Shown piece after piece: positions 23,505-33,000 of a DNA stretch of 64,000 bases (the first letter of the stretch is position 1; every line of letters begins with the position of its first letter). Made by a program: the position numbers and the translations under genes. Source of the stretch: JAQBQH01 sp035607415 (lineage in GTDB: Bacteria > Myxococcota_A > Polyangia > Palsa-1104); the NCBI GenBank assembly GCA_035607415.1, contig DATNAQ010000036.1, positions 56,666 through 120,665 of the forward strand, given 5' to 3'. The notes below the pieces were generated by a model. That model worked only from the letters and a program-made list of their open reading frames with translations, was not told where the DNA came from and did no database searches.

Positions 23505-24782
23505 ATGGTGACGGCGGATCTCGCCGCCGACCTGCGCGAGCGGATCGCCGCGAAGCAGATCATCTGCGTCGTCGGCGCCGGCGTCGCCGCCGCGTCGGCG
23601 CGCCCCGACTCCGGCACCGAGCCCGTCCTGTGGCCGCGGCTCGTCGAGAGCGGTGTGCGCTGGGTGCGCGCGCTCCATCCCGAGCTGCCGCCGGGCTGGG
23701 TCGACGATCGCCTGCGCGCGCTCGCCTCCGACGACGTCGACGATCTGCTCGCGGTCGCTTCGCAGGTGGCATCGAAGCTCGGCGCGCCCGACGGCGGCGA
23801 GTATGCCGAGTGGCTGCACCGCTCGGTCGGCGCGCTCGAGGTCGGCGACGCCACGCTGATCCAGGCGCTCGGCGCGCTCGAGGTCCCGATCGTGACCACC
23901 AACTACGATCACCTCCTCGAGAAGGTGCTGCACCGCGAGGCGATCTCGTGGCGCAACGAGGCCGCCGTCGATCGGATCCTGCGCGGCGACTCGAGCGCCA
24001 TCCTGCACCTGCACGGCCACTACTCGGAGCCGGAGTCGGTGGTGCTCGGGCTGTGGGAGTACGCCGGCCTCGTCGACAACGAGCACACGCAGGCGGTGAT
24101 GCGCGCGCTCGGGATGGCCAAGAGCCTCCTCTTCGTCGGCTTCGGCGCCGGCCTGCGCGATCCCAACTTCCGCCAGTTCCTGCGCTGGGCGCGCAAGGTG
24201 TCGTGGACGATGCCGTACCGCCACTACCGGCTGGCGCGCGCGTCGGAGGCGGCGGCGATCCGGCGCGATCACGATCCCGCCGAACGCGTGATGGTGCTCT
24301 CTTACGGCGAGCGCTACGAGGACCTGGCGCCGTTCGTGCGCGCGCTCGCGCCGCGCGAGCCGGCGGCGCCGACGCCGATCGTGCCCGAGAAGACGTCGGC
24401 GACGCTCCTCGATCTGTCGCCGCCGCCGGCCGAGCGCGAGCGCTGGGACGAGCTCGCGTCGCTGGAGCGCGAGCTCGACGGGCGCATGGTCGGCGAGTTC
24501 ACGCTGCTCGAGGTGCTGGTCACCGCCGCCGCCGAGCACGCCGACTGGTCCAAGCGCAGCGCGCGCAACCTCATGGCCACGCTCGCGCGCACCGCCGCCA
24601 ACCTGGTCAACGCCGCCGAGCTCGACGACGTCTACTGGTGGCTCGTGGTCTTCGGCGTCCTCCGCTTCTCGGGCATCGACCGCTGGTGGCGCAAGAAGCG
24701 CGATTGGGAGCATTCGGTCGACTTCGCCGAGATCGCCCCGCGCGGCAAGCAGCTGCTCGCCCGGCTCGCCGGCGCTGCGTGA
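23505..24782 (+). CDS. SIR2-like domain protein with unassigned C-terminal helical domain
   Basis: 425 residues. The N-terminal ~300 residues are a SIR2-like (SIR2_2 type) domain: IICVVGAGVAAAS (glycine loop 24-28), VTTNYDHLLEKVL with Asn133, LHLHGHYSEPESVVLG with His170, and FVGFGAGLRDPNF. This is the arrangement seen in NAD-consuming SIR2 effectors of antiphage systems rather than in protein deacylases; there are no zinc Cys pairs. The last ~120 residues are helical (LLEVLVTAAAEHADWSKRS... DVYWWLVVFGVLRFSGIDRWW) and match nothing I know. ATG 23505 follows TAGGGTG. Defence function is inference only. Confidence 0.8.
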   Translation: MVTADLAADLRERIAAKQIICVVGAGVAAASARPDSGTEPVLWPRLVESGVRWVRALHPELPPGWVDDRLRALASDDVDDLLAVASQVASKLGAPDGGEYAEWLHRSVGALEVGDATLIQALGALEVPIVTTNYDHLLEKVLHREAISWRNEAAVDRILRGDSSAILHLHGHYSEPESVVLGLWEYAGLVDNEHTQAVMRALGMAKSLLFVGFGAGLRDPNFRQFLRWARKVSWTMPYRHYRLARASEAAAIRRDHDPAERVMVLSYGERYEDLAPFVRALAPREPAAPTPIVPEKTSATLLDLSPPPAERERWDELASLERELDGRMVGEFTLLEVLVTAAAEHADWSKRSARNLMATLARTAANLVNAAELDDVYWWLVVFGVLRFSGIDRWWRKKRDWEHSVDFAEIAPRGKQLLARLAGAA

Positions 24783-24800
24783 TCGGCGTACGATGCCCGC

Positions 24801-25415
24801 ATGGCGCATCCACCCTGGAACGAAAGATATGCCTCGGGCGAGCCGCTGCCGTGGGACACCGGCACGCCCGATCCGACGTTGATCGAGATGGTCGAGTCGC
24901 GCGCGATCTCGCCCGGCCGCACACTCGAGGTCGGCTGCGGCACCGGCACCAACGCGATCTATCTCGCCGAGCACGGCTTCGACGTCGTCGGCGTCGACGT
25001 CTCGCCGCTGGCGGTGGAGAAGGCGCGCGCCAAGGCGGAGGGCCGCGCGCGCTTCGAGACCGGCGACTTTCTCGCCGCGCCAGCGCCCGGCGGCCCGTTT
25101 CAATTCGTGTTCGATCGTGGCTGCTTTCACGTCTTCGACGACGCCGCGGCGCAGGCGCGCTTCGCCGCCAACGTCGCCGCGCAGCTCGTCGAGGGCGGGC
25201 TGTGGCTGAGCCTCATCGGCAGCACCGAAGGGCCGCCGCGCGACAGCGGCCCGCCGCGGCGCAGCGCGCGCGACGTCATGAACGCCGTCGAGCCGGCGCT
25301 CGAGATCCTGCAGCTCCGCTCGACGGAGTTCAACGTGCAGGAGAACCACCTGAAGTCGTGGCTCTGCCTCGCGCGCAAGCGCGCCATCCCGGCGCAGCCG
25401 TCGTCGCGCCGCTAG
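24801..25415 (+). CDS. Class I SAM-dependent methyltransferase
   Basis: 204 residues. The N-terminus (WNERYASGEPLPWDTGTPDP) resembles thiopurine/TehB-like methyltransferases. Motif I is LEVGCGTGTNAIYLA, the acidic motif II is VVGVDVSP, and post-I VFDRGCFHVF follows. The substrate is unknown; small-molecule detoxification is typical for the group. It starts 18 bases after the SIR2-like gene on the same strand, so co-transcription is likely, but a shared role is not shown by sequence. Confidence 0.85.
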   Translation: MAHPPWNERYASGEPLPWDTGTPDPTLIEMVESRAISPGRTLEVGCGTGTNAIYLAEHGFDVVGVDVSPLAVEKARAKAEGRARFETGDFLAAPAPGGPFQFVFDRGCFHVFDDAAAQARFAANVAAQLVEGGLWLSLIGSTEGPPRDSGPPRRSARDVMNAVEPALEILQLRSTEFNVQENHLKSWLCLARKRAIPAQPSSRR

Positions 25416-25418
25416 ACG

Positions 25419-25725
25419 CGCCGACGTTCGCCCGCCGATCTCCTCGAGCTGTCGCTGGCCGCGGTGAACAGCGCGCTGCAGCGGGCGCGCGAGACGCTGG
25501 CCGCGCACGCGCACGTCGAGGCACCGCCGGCGCTCGACGACGCCGCCGCCGTTCTCCGAGTGGCTGCGCGGCGCGGCCGCCATCGGCGCCGCCATCGACG
25601 GCATGGTCTTCCAGCCCGCCGGCGCTGGTCGCGTATCAGGCGGCGAACGGCTGGCCGCGATCACGGCGTTCCTCGATCCCCGCCTGGTCGCCGCGTTCGC
25701 CTGCCGACGACGCTGCCGGCGTAGC
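25419..25725 (+). pseudogene. Relic of an ECF sigma factor with SnoaL-like C-terminal domain
   Basis: Broken pieces of a TIGR02960/SigX5-like sigma factor can be read across frames. RADLLELSLAAVNSALQRAR near 25425-25490 is the region 4 recognition helix. FSEWLRGAAAIGAAIDGMVF follows near 25555-25615. LVAYQAANGW and then AITAFLDPRLVAAFGLP-like sequence come before the end. Region 2 and much of the SnoaL domain are missing and at least three frame changes are needed, so no product is expected. It lies directly after a methyltransferase gene. Confidence 0.7.
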
Positions 25726-25955
25726 GACTGACAAGCACGATTGACAAGCGCTGCGCACGCCTGTGCGGCGTCGCGGACGCATGCGTGGGTCCGCGAGGCA
25801 TTGCGCCCCGCTCGCAGGGTCGTCACGACCCGGGATTTTCCACCCCGGTCGGGCCGACTGCAGTGTTCAGTCGATAGTTCGGCTCTCCTATCAGGAGGTT
25901 TGCCGCGTCGCGCCGCCGCGACCGCGCAGGCTCGGCAGTTGCAACGGGCCGGCCC
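25726..25955. other. Leader/intergenic region with tandem hairpins before EXORDIUM-like gene
   Basis: CGCGGAC at 25772-25778 can pair with GTCCGCG at 25789-25795, and GGGTCG-TCA-CGACCC at 25817-25831 forms a second perfect stem. Neither is followed by a U-run, so they do not look like standard terminators. They could be leader structures of the downstream plus-strand gene or a terminator remnant of the sigma relic. Nothing else is recognisable here. Confidence 0.35.
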
Positions 25956-27458
25956 GTGACCAGCAAACCCGCACACGTGATCAGCTGTGTCGTTGCTGCA
26001 CTTCTCGCCGGCTGCGCCGGTGGCGCGAGCGAATCCGCATCAGCCGCGCTTGCGGTCGCGGGCGCCAACGCGCCGCCGCTGCACGTCGACAAGCCGCGCG
26101 CGTCGCACCTGCCGGCCCCGAATGCCGCCGGCGCGACCGCGCAATACTACGGCGGCCCCGTCACGGCGAACGCGAAGGTCTACGTGGTGTGGTGGGGCGA
26201 CCCGTCGAAGATCAACCCCGCCATCACCGCGGCCAAGGGCGGGATCGCCGACTACTTCGCCGGCGTCACCAACTCGAGCTTCATGGATTGGCTCAACGAG
26301 TACAGCACCGGCATCAACGCCACCGCGGGATCGCACTCGGGCATGGCCGGCACCGGCCAGTACATCGGTCGCGGCAACTACGCCGGTACGCTCACGCTCA
26401 TGAAGGTTCCGTCGGGCGACGTCACCGACGCGCAGATCCAGGCGGCCATCGACCAGGGCTTCGTCGACGGCGTGTTGCCGCCGCCCGACGACAACTCGCT
26501 CTACGCGGTCTACTTCCCGACCGGCGTGACCATCACCCTCGACGGCTCCAAGAGCTGCTCCGGCTATGGCGCCTACCATGACGCCATCATCGAGACCCAG
26601 CGCCACAACACCTATTACCTCGTCATGCCCGACTGCGGCTCGTCGTTCAAATCGGTCACGTCGGTGTCGACGCACGAGCTCGTCGAGGCGATGACCGACA
26701 ACATCCCCACGCCCGCCAGCAGCCCGGACTACCCGCAGGCGTGGAACGACACGATGGGCAACGAGATGGGCGATCTGTGCGAAGGCTCGAACGGCACCGT
26801 GACCACCGACTTCGGCATGTTCACGGTGCAGGACATCTGGGACGAGCGCACCAAGGGCTGCACGGCGTTCAGCTCCGACGCCAACGACTTCAACGTCGCC
26901 TTGTCGCCGAACGTGGCGACGCTCTCGCTGAACGCGGCCAAGACGTTCACGGTGAAGACCGCTTCGGTCGCCGGCACGGCGCAGATGTTGACGCTGTCGG
27001 TGACGGCGCCGATGGGCATCACCGCGACCGTCAGCCCGACGACGCTCACCGCCGGCGCGACCGCCGCGGTGACGGTGACCGCCACCAACCCGGCGGCGAC
27101 GAGCGGGCTGCAAGTCGTCGTGCGCGCCGACGCCACCGCGGGCAGCACGATGCAGACGCACACCGCGGCGCTGCTCGTCAGCACCGACTCGTCTCCCGCT
27201 GATCTCGGCGCGCCCGCGGACCTGGCGCAAGGCGACGATCTGGCGCAGGCGCCCGGCACCGGCGACGGCACGCCCGGCGCCGACATGGGCACCGGCACCG
27301 GCGGCAACGGCGAGACGCCGCCGTTGCCGATGAAAGGCTGTGGCTGCGTGATCGGGGCGTCGGACCGCGGCGCGCTCGACGGCACCTGGCCCGAAGCGAC
27401 GCTGCTGCTCATCGCCTTCGCCGTCCTCGGGCTGCGCCGCCGCCAGCCGCGCGCCTGA
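25956..27458 (+). CDS. EXORDIUM/PHI-1-like lipoprotein with HELVEAMTD motif and MYXO-CTERM-like tail
   Basis: 500 residues from GTG 25956. The signal peptide ends in a lipobox (AALLAGC). Residues ~60-310 resemble the plant phosphate-induced/EXORDIUM fold: YYGGPVTANAKVYVVWWGDP, DYFAGVTNSSFMDWL, YLVMPDCG, STHELVEAMTD with His240-Glu241 and Glu244, and later MGDLCEG. A beta-sandwich domain (~315-410), an Asp-Leu-rich linker and a C-terminal GCGC plus hydrophobic helix plus RRR complete it; the last resembles MYXO-CTERM sorting signals. The HELxExxTD motif could bind metal, but peptidase activity is not established. A second, divergent relative lies at 54303. Confidence 0.75.
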   Translation: MTSKPAHVISCVVAALLAGCAGGASESASAALAVAGANAPPLHVDKPRASHLPAPNAAGATAQYYGGPVTANAKVYVVWWGDPSKINPAITAAKGGIADYFAGVTNSSFMDWLNEYSTGINATAGSHSGMAGTGQYIGRGNYAGTLTLMKVPSGDVTDAQIQAAIDQGFVDGVLPPPDDNSLYAVYFPTGVTITLDGSKSCSGYGAYHDAIIETQRHNTYYLVMPDCGSSFKSVTSVSTHELVEAMTDNIPTPASSPDYPQAWNDTMGNEMGDLCEGSNGTVTTDFGMFTVQDIWDERTKGCTAFSSDANDFNVALSPNVATLSLNAAKTFTVKTASVAGTAQMLTLSVTAPMGITATVSPTTLTAGATAAVTVTATNPAATSGLQVVVRADATAGSTMQTHTAALLVSTDSSPADLGAPADLAQGDDLAQAPGTGDGTPGADMGTGTGGNGETPPLPMKGCGCVIGASDRGALDGTWPEATLLLIAFAVLGLRRRQPRA

Positions 27459-27522
27459 CCACCGCCGCACCAAGCGCTAAGCGCTTGAGGTTCTTCGGCC
27501 GGGGCGATATCGTCGACGGCGG

Positions 27523-28866
27523 ATGCCGAGCGCGCGCGTGTCGTGGGTGAGCTCGTGGGCGGTCGGCGCGCTGCTGCTCGTCGGCACCGCCGCCGCACGC
27601 GCTGCCGAGCCCGCTGCCGCGCAGGCCGGGCTCACGCTGCAAGGGGCGATCGAGCTCGCGCTCGCCAACAACGAGCGCGCCTACAAGGCGCCCGCGCGCG
27701 TCCAGGCGGCGCTCGGCGGGCTCGAGCGTGCGCGCAGCGCGTTCTTGCCGACGCTCAGCGCCGCCGGCGTCGGCGGCTGGACCTCGACGGCCGACCGCAA
27801 CGGCCGCAACCTCAGCGGTGACGCCGAGCTCCACTTCAGCCAGCCGATCGTGAACGCGCCCGCCTTCCCGCTCTACTCGCAGGCGAGCCACACGCTCGAA
27901 GCCGAGCGCTGGGGCGCCGTCGAGGATCTGCGCGTGCTCGCCTTCGACACCGCGAGCGCGTTCATCGCCGCGCTCTCGAACGAGCAGCTCCTGACCGCCG
28001 CGCAGCAGCGGCTCGAGCGCGCGCAGGCCGACATGGAAGACTCCGCCGCCCGCGCCCAGGCCGGGCTCACCAGCACCAACGACGTCACGCGCGCGCAGCT
28101 CGCCGTGGCGACCGCGCAGTCGCAAGTGGCGACGGCGCAGGGCAACCTCCAGCGCGCCTATCTGCAGCTCGCCTACCTCATCGGTGAGCCCGTCGCCGGC
28201 GGCCTCGTCGCGCCCGAGCGCACGACGTCGAACGCGCGCAAGAACACGTGGAACCCCGACGAGGTCGCGCGCCGCGCCGAGGATCGCCGCCCCGACGTCC
28301 AGGAGGCCAGCGAGCACACCGAGGCGCTGCGCCAGGGCGCGCGCGAGCCGCTCTTCCGCCTCATCCCGTCGCTCGGCCTCGACGCCCAGCTCAGGCAGAT
28401 CATCGATCCGGGACCGATGGATACGGCGACCTCGGGCAGCGTCGGGCTGACGCTGACGTGGACCATCTACGACGCCGGCATCCGCTACGCCGATCGACGC
28501 ACGCGGCTGGCGCAGGCGGTGAGCGGGTGGCTCGACGAGCGCGCGCTGCGCCGCTCGGTGGCCAACGACATCGGCATCGCCATCGCGCAGCTGCGCGCCG
28601 CGCGCACGGTCCTGCAAGTGTCCGAGCAGGCGGTGGTGACGGCGCAGAAGAACACCGACGAAACGACGATCCTGTACAAGCAGGGCCTGGCCAAGGCGAT
28701 CGAGGTCACCGACGCGAACGCCACCCGCTACGACGCGGAGGCCACGCTCGCCACGGCCAAGCTCGGCATGGAGCAGGCGTACCTCAACTTGCGCTTCGCG
28801 CTCGGCCTCGGTCCCGTCGAGGACACGCCGCCGAGGGTGGGCGCCTACGTCAAGAGGACCCGGTGA
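27523..28866 (+). CDS. TolC-family outer membrane efflux protein
   Basis: 447 residues with a signal peptide (VGALLLVGTAAARA-AEP). Two similar halves carry the outer membrane efflux protein pattern: a first LTLQGAIELALANNERAY and a second half with long amphipathic helices (LAQAVSGWLDERALRRSVANDI, AQKNTDETTILYKQGLAKAIEV). It should form the trimeric outer-membrane channel of a tripartite exporter. It is first in a three-gene operon and overlaps the adaptor gene by four bases (GTGA). Confidence 0.9.
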   Translation: MPSARVSWVSSWAVGALLLVGTAAARAAEPAAAQAGLTLQGAIELALANNERAYKAPARVQAALGGLERARSAFLPTLSAAGVGGWTSTADRNGRNLSGDAELHFSQPIVNAPAFPLYSQASHTLEAERWGAVEDLRVLAFDTASAFIAALSNEQLLTAAQQRLERAQADMEDSAARAQAGLTSTNDVTRAQLAVATAQSQVATAQGNLQRAYLQLAYLIGEPVAGGLVAPERTTSNARKNTWNPDEVARRAEDRRPDVQEASEHTEALRQGAREPLFRLIPSLGLDAQLRQIIDPGPMDTATSGSVGLTLTWTIYDAGIRYADRRTRLAQAVSGWLDERALRRSVANDIGIAIAQLRAARTVLQVSEQAVVTAQKNTDETTILYKQGLAKAIEVTDANATRYDAEATLATAKLGMEQAYLNLRFALGLGPVEDTPPRVGAYVKRTR

Positions 28867-30032
28867 GACGCACGCTCGTGCTCGTGCTCGCGGTCGCGCT
28901 CGCGGCCTGCTCGTCGAAGCCGGCGGAGCAGCCGAAGAAGGGCGGGCGGCAGGCGCTCGTCTACACCGTCGACGTCATCCCCGTCGAGGCGAAGAAGGTC
29001 GACTACCTCGTGCAGGCGCCCGGCACCATCGACGCGTTCGAGCGCGTGCAGGTGACCGCGCGCGTCGCCGGCGTCGTCGATCGCGTGCTCTTCGCCGAGG
29101 GCCAGCAGGTCAAGAAGGGCACGCCGCTCGTCAGCATCGACAGCGAGCGCTTCCGCCTCGCGGTCGCGCAGGCCAAGGCGGCGCTCGACAAGGCGAGCGC
29201 CACGCAGTCCGACGCCGAGGCGATGGTGGCGCGGCGCGAGGCGGCGACCAAGGATCACCCCGGCCTCATCCCCGGCGAAGAGATCGCGATGGACAAGACC
29301 AAGGTGCTGACGGCCAAGGCCGACACCGAGGTCGCCGGGCAGGGGCTCAAGACCGCCGAGGTGAACCTGCGCGACTCGTCGGTGGTGGCGCCGATCGACG
29401 GCGTCATTCAGACGCGCACCGTCGAGACCGGACAGCTCGTGCAGGCGGGCGCGGTGATCGCGACGCTCCTCAGGAACGATCCGATGCTGCTGCACTTTCA
29501 GGTCGAGCCCGACGATGCGCCGCGGCTCAAGCCGGGCATGCCGGCGAGCTTCACGCTGCGCGAGACGCAACGGACCTTCAACGCCAAGCTCACGCTCGTG
29601 GCCGGCGCCGCCGATCCGGCGACCCACATGGTCGCGGTCACCGGCGAGGTGATCGCCGACGCGCACAAGTACTGGCTGCGCCCCGGATCGTTCTGCGACG
29701 TGACCGTCGATCTCGGCGCCAAGCGCGAGGCGCCGCTCATTCCGCGCAGCGCCGCGCGCGCGACCGATCACGGCTACGTCGCCTACGTCGTCGCCGGCGA
29801 CACCGCCGAAGAGCGTCCGCTCAAGCTCGGCATGAGCACGCGCGACGGCTGGGTCGAGGTGCGCGACGGTCTCAAGGCCGGCGACACGCTGGTGGTGCGC
29901 GGCGCCGAGGCGCTGTCGAACGGCGCCAAGGTGCACGCCAACAAGGTCACGCCCGAGTCGCTCGACACCAGCACGCCGGCCGCGCCCGCCCCCGACGGCG
30001 GCGTCGCGGCGGCGACGGGTGTCGGACATTGA
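28863..30032 (+). CDS. RND efflux periplasmic adaptor (membrane fusion) lipoprotein
   Basis: 389 residues from GTG 28863. A lipobox (AVALAAC) anchors it to the inner membrane. The lipoyl-like half-motifs (VQVTARVAGVVDRVLFAEGQ and VVAPIDGVIQTRTVETGQLV) flank a helical hairpin of ~80 residues, then beta-barrel and membrane-proximal domains follow (FDPATHMVAVTGEV-type segment). It links the TolC-like channel with the RND pump. The start overlaps the TolC stop and its stop overlaps the pump start, so translation is coupled. Confidence 0.92.
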   Translation: MRRTLVLVLAVALAACSSKPAEQPKKGGRQALVYTVDVIPVEAKKVDYLVQAPGTIDAFERVQVTARVAGVVDRVLFAEGQQVKKGTPLVSIDSERFRLAVAQAKAALDKASATQSDAEAMVARREAATKDHPGLIPGEEIAMDKTKVLTAKADTEVAGQGLKTAEVNLRDSSVVAPIDGVIQTRTVETGQLVQAGAVIATLLRNDPMLLHFQVEPDDAPRLKPGMPASFTLRETQRTFNAKLTLVAGAADPATHMVAVTGEVIADAHKYWLRPGSFCDVTVDLGAKREAPLIPRSAARATDHGYVAYVVAGDTAEERPLKLGMSTRDGWVEVRDGLKAGDTLVVRGAEALSNGAKVHANKVTPESLDTSTPAAPAPDGGVAAATGVGH

Positions 30033-33000
30033 GCCTCACCGACGTCTCCATCCGCAATCCGGTCTTCGCGTGGATGTTGATGGCGTCGACCATCCTCTTC
30101 GGCGTCATCTCCGTCACGCGCCTCGGCATCAGCCAGTATCCCGACGTCGACTATCCCAACGTGACCGTCAGCCTGTCGTGGCCGGGGGCGTCTCCGTCGG
30201 CGATCGAGCGCGAGATCCTCGAGCCCATCGAAGAGTCGCTGTCGCAGGTCGAAGGCGTGCAGACGATGCAGGCGCAAGCGCGGCAGGGCTCGGCGCGCAT
30301 CACCTGCACCTTCGATCTGTCGCGCAACGTCGATCTGGCGCTGCAAGACGTGCAGGCCAAGGTGGCGCAGACCCAGCGCTCGCTGCCTTCCGACGTGCCG
30401 GCGGCGACGGTGTCGAAGTCGAACCCCGACGACACGCCCATCGTCACTGTCGGCGTCTACGGCCCGTTCGCGCGGCAGATGCTCTCCGACGTCGCCCGCT
30501 ACCAGGTGCAGGAGAAGCTGCAGACCGTCGCCGGCGTCGGGCAGATCACGCTCAACGGCTACGTCGATCGCAACATCCGCATCTGGCTCGACACCGACAA
30601 GATGAACGAGCGCGGTGTCGTGGTCACCGACATCATCGGCTCGATCGGCAAGGAGCACGTCGAGCTCCCCGGCGGCACGCTCGACACCTCGCAGCGCCAG
30701 CTCAACGTGCGCCTGCTCGGCGAGGCGATCGATCTCGACGCGCTCAAGAAGCTGGTCGTGCGCAAGGTCAACGACACGCCGGTCTACCTCGAGGACGTCG
30801 CGCTCGTCGAGGACGGCTTCGCCGACGTGACGACGCTGGCGCAGCTCGACGGCCAGCCGCTGCAGGCGCTCGGCATCCTGAAGCAGCGCGGCACCAACGC
30901 CGTCGCTGTGGCCAAGGCGATCCGCGCCAAGGTGGCCGAGATCCAGGCCAGCGTTCCCAAGGGCATGAAGGTCGAGGTGCTCGCCGACACCACCATCTTC
31001 ATCTCGGAGTCGGTCGACGAGATCGAGCTCGAGCTCGGCCTGGCGCTGGTCCTGACCGCGCTCGTCTGCTGGCTGTTCCTCGGCTCCTTGTCGTCGACGC
31101 TCAACGTCGTCCTGGCGATCCCGATGTCGCTCCTCGGCACCATCGCCGTCATCTACTTCATCGGCTTCACGCTCAACACCTTCACGCTGCTCGGCCTGTC
31201 GCTCGCCGTCGGCCTCGTCGTCGACGACGCCGTCATGGTCATGGAGAACATCTACCGCCACGCCGAGATGGGCAAATCGAAGGAGCGCGCCGCGCTCGAC
31301 GGCACCAAGGAGATCACCACCGCCGCGCTCGCCGCCACGCTCGCGGTCATCGCCATCTTCCTGCCGGTCATCTTCATGAAGGGGATCATCGGCCGCTTCT
31401 TCTTCCAGTTCGGCATCACGCTGTCGATCGCGGTCCTGCTCTCGTACTTCGAGGCGATCACGTTGGCGCCGGCGCGCTGCGCGCAGATCCTCACGACCTC
31501 GCGCGAAGGGCGCAGCCGCATCGGGCGCGCCGTCGACGCCGGCTTCGTCGAGCTCGAGCACGCATACGCGCGCGCGCTCGACTTCTGCCTGGCGCGGCCG
31601 TGGAAGATCCTCTTCGCCTCGGTCCTCCTGCTCGCCGCCTCGATGGCGACGGTGCCGTTCATCAAGACCGAGTTCATCCCGTCGCAGGATCAGAGCCAGC
31701 TCAACGTGCGCATCCAGACCGAGACCGGCACCAGCATCGCCGCCGCCAAGCCGCTCATCGATCGCGCCGAGCAGATCCTCGCCAAGCGGCCCGAGGTCGC
31801 GCGCGTCCTGTCGACGCTGTCGGGCACGTCGGGCTCGATGACGCTGACGCTGGTGCCGCCGGGCCAGCGCAAGCTCTCGGCGCAGGCGCTGTCACAGGAG
31901 CTGCGCAAGCAGCTGTCGAAGATCGCCGGCATCCGCGCGTCGGTGCAGGATCCGTCGCAGCAGGGCTTCGGCGTCTCCAAGGGCTACCCCGTCGACTTCA
32001 CCGTGCGCGGCCCCGACTGGGACACGCTCGTCACCGCCGCGATGAAGCTCAAGGACGATCTGGCCAAGAGCGGCATCACCACCGACCTGTCGACCGATTA
32101 TCAGATCGGCGCGCCCGAGGTGCAGATGACGCCCGATCGCCGGCGCGCCAGCGACCTCGGCATCTCGATGATGGATCTCGGCAACGCCGTCTCGACGCTC
32201 ATCGGCGGCAACGTCGTCGGCAAGTTCTCCACCGACGGCCGCCGCATCGACATCCGCATGCGCCTCATGGCCACGCAGCGCACGCGGCCCGAGGATCTCG
32301 GCGAGATCCGCATGCGCACGCAGACCGGCGACACGGTGCCGATGTCGCTCGTCGTGACCACGGCCGAGGCGGCGTCGCTGCAGTCGATCAATCGGCTCGA
32401 TCGCGAGCGCGCCATCGGCATCACCGGCAACGTCGCCGCCGGCCACTCGCAGCAAGAGGCGATGACCTACATCGACACGCTGGCCAAGTCGCTGCCGTCC
32501 GGCTATCACGTCGTCGCCAGCGGGCAGGCCTCGCAGCTGGCCGAGACCACGAGCGGGCTCTTCTTCGCGCTCGCCGTCGGCATCCTGGTCGCGTACATGG
32601 TGCTCGCCAGCCAGTTCAACTCGTTCCTGCATCCGGTGACGGTGCTGACGATCCTGCCGCTGGCGCTGTCGGGCGCCGCGCTCGGCCTCATCGCCAGCGG
32701 CAAGACGCTCAACATCTTCAGCATGATTGGCGTGCTGCTCCTGATGGGCATCGTGAAGAAGAACTCGATCCTCCTCGTCGAGTACGCCAATCGCGTGCGC
32801 GAGGACGAGCACCTCGACGCGCGCGACGCGATGCAGAAGGCGGGGCCGCTGCGCCTGCGTCCGATCCTGATGACGACGGTGGCGATCATGATGTCGGCGG
32901 TGCCGGCCATCCTCGGCCTCGGCCCCGGAACCGAGACGCGCAGCCCCATGGCCGTCGTCGTCCTCGGCGGCCTCACCGTCTCGACGGTGCTGAGCCTCCT

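Noticed and set aside
23346..25976. 876-residue minus-strand frame covering the second SIR2 and methyltransferase genes
   Set aside because: Arg-rich, lacking any domain, and opposite two clear genes.
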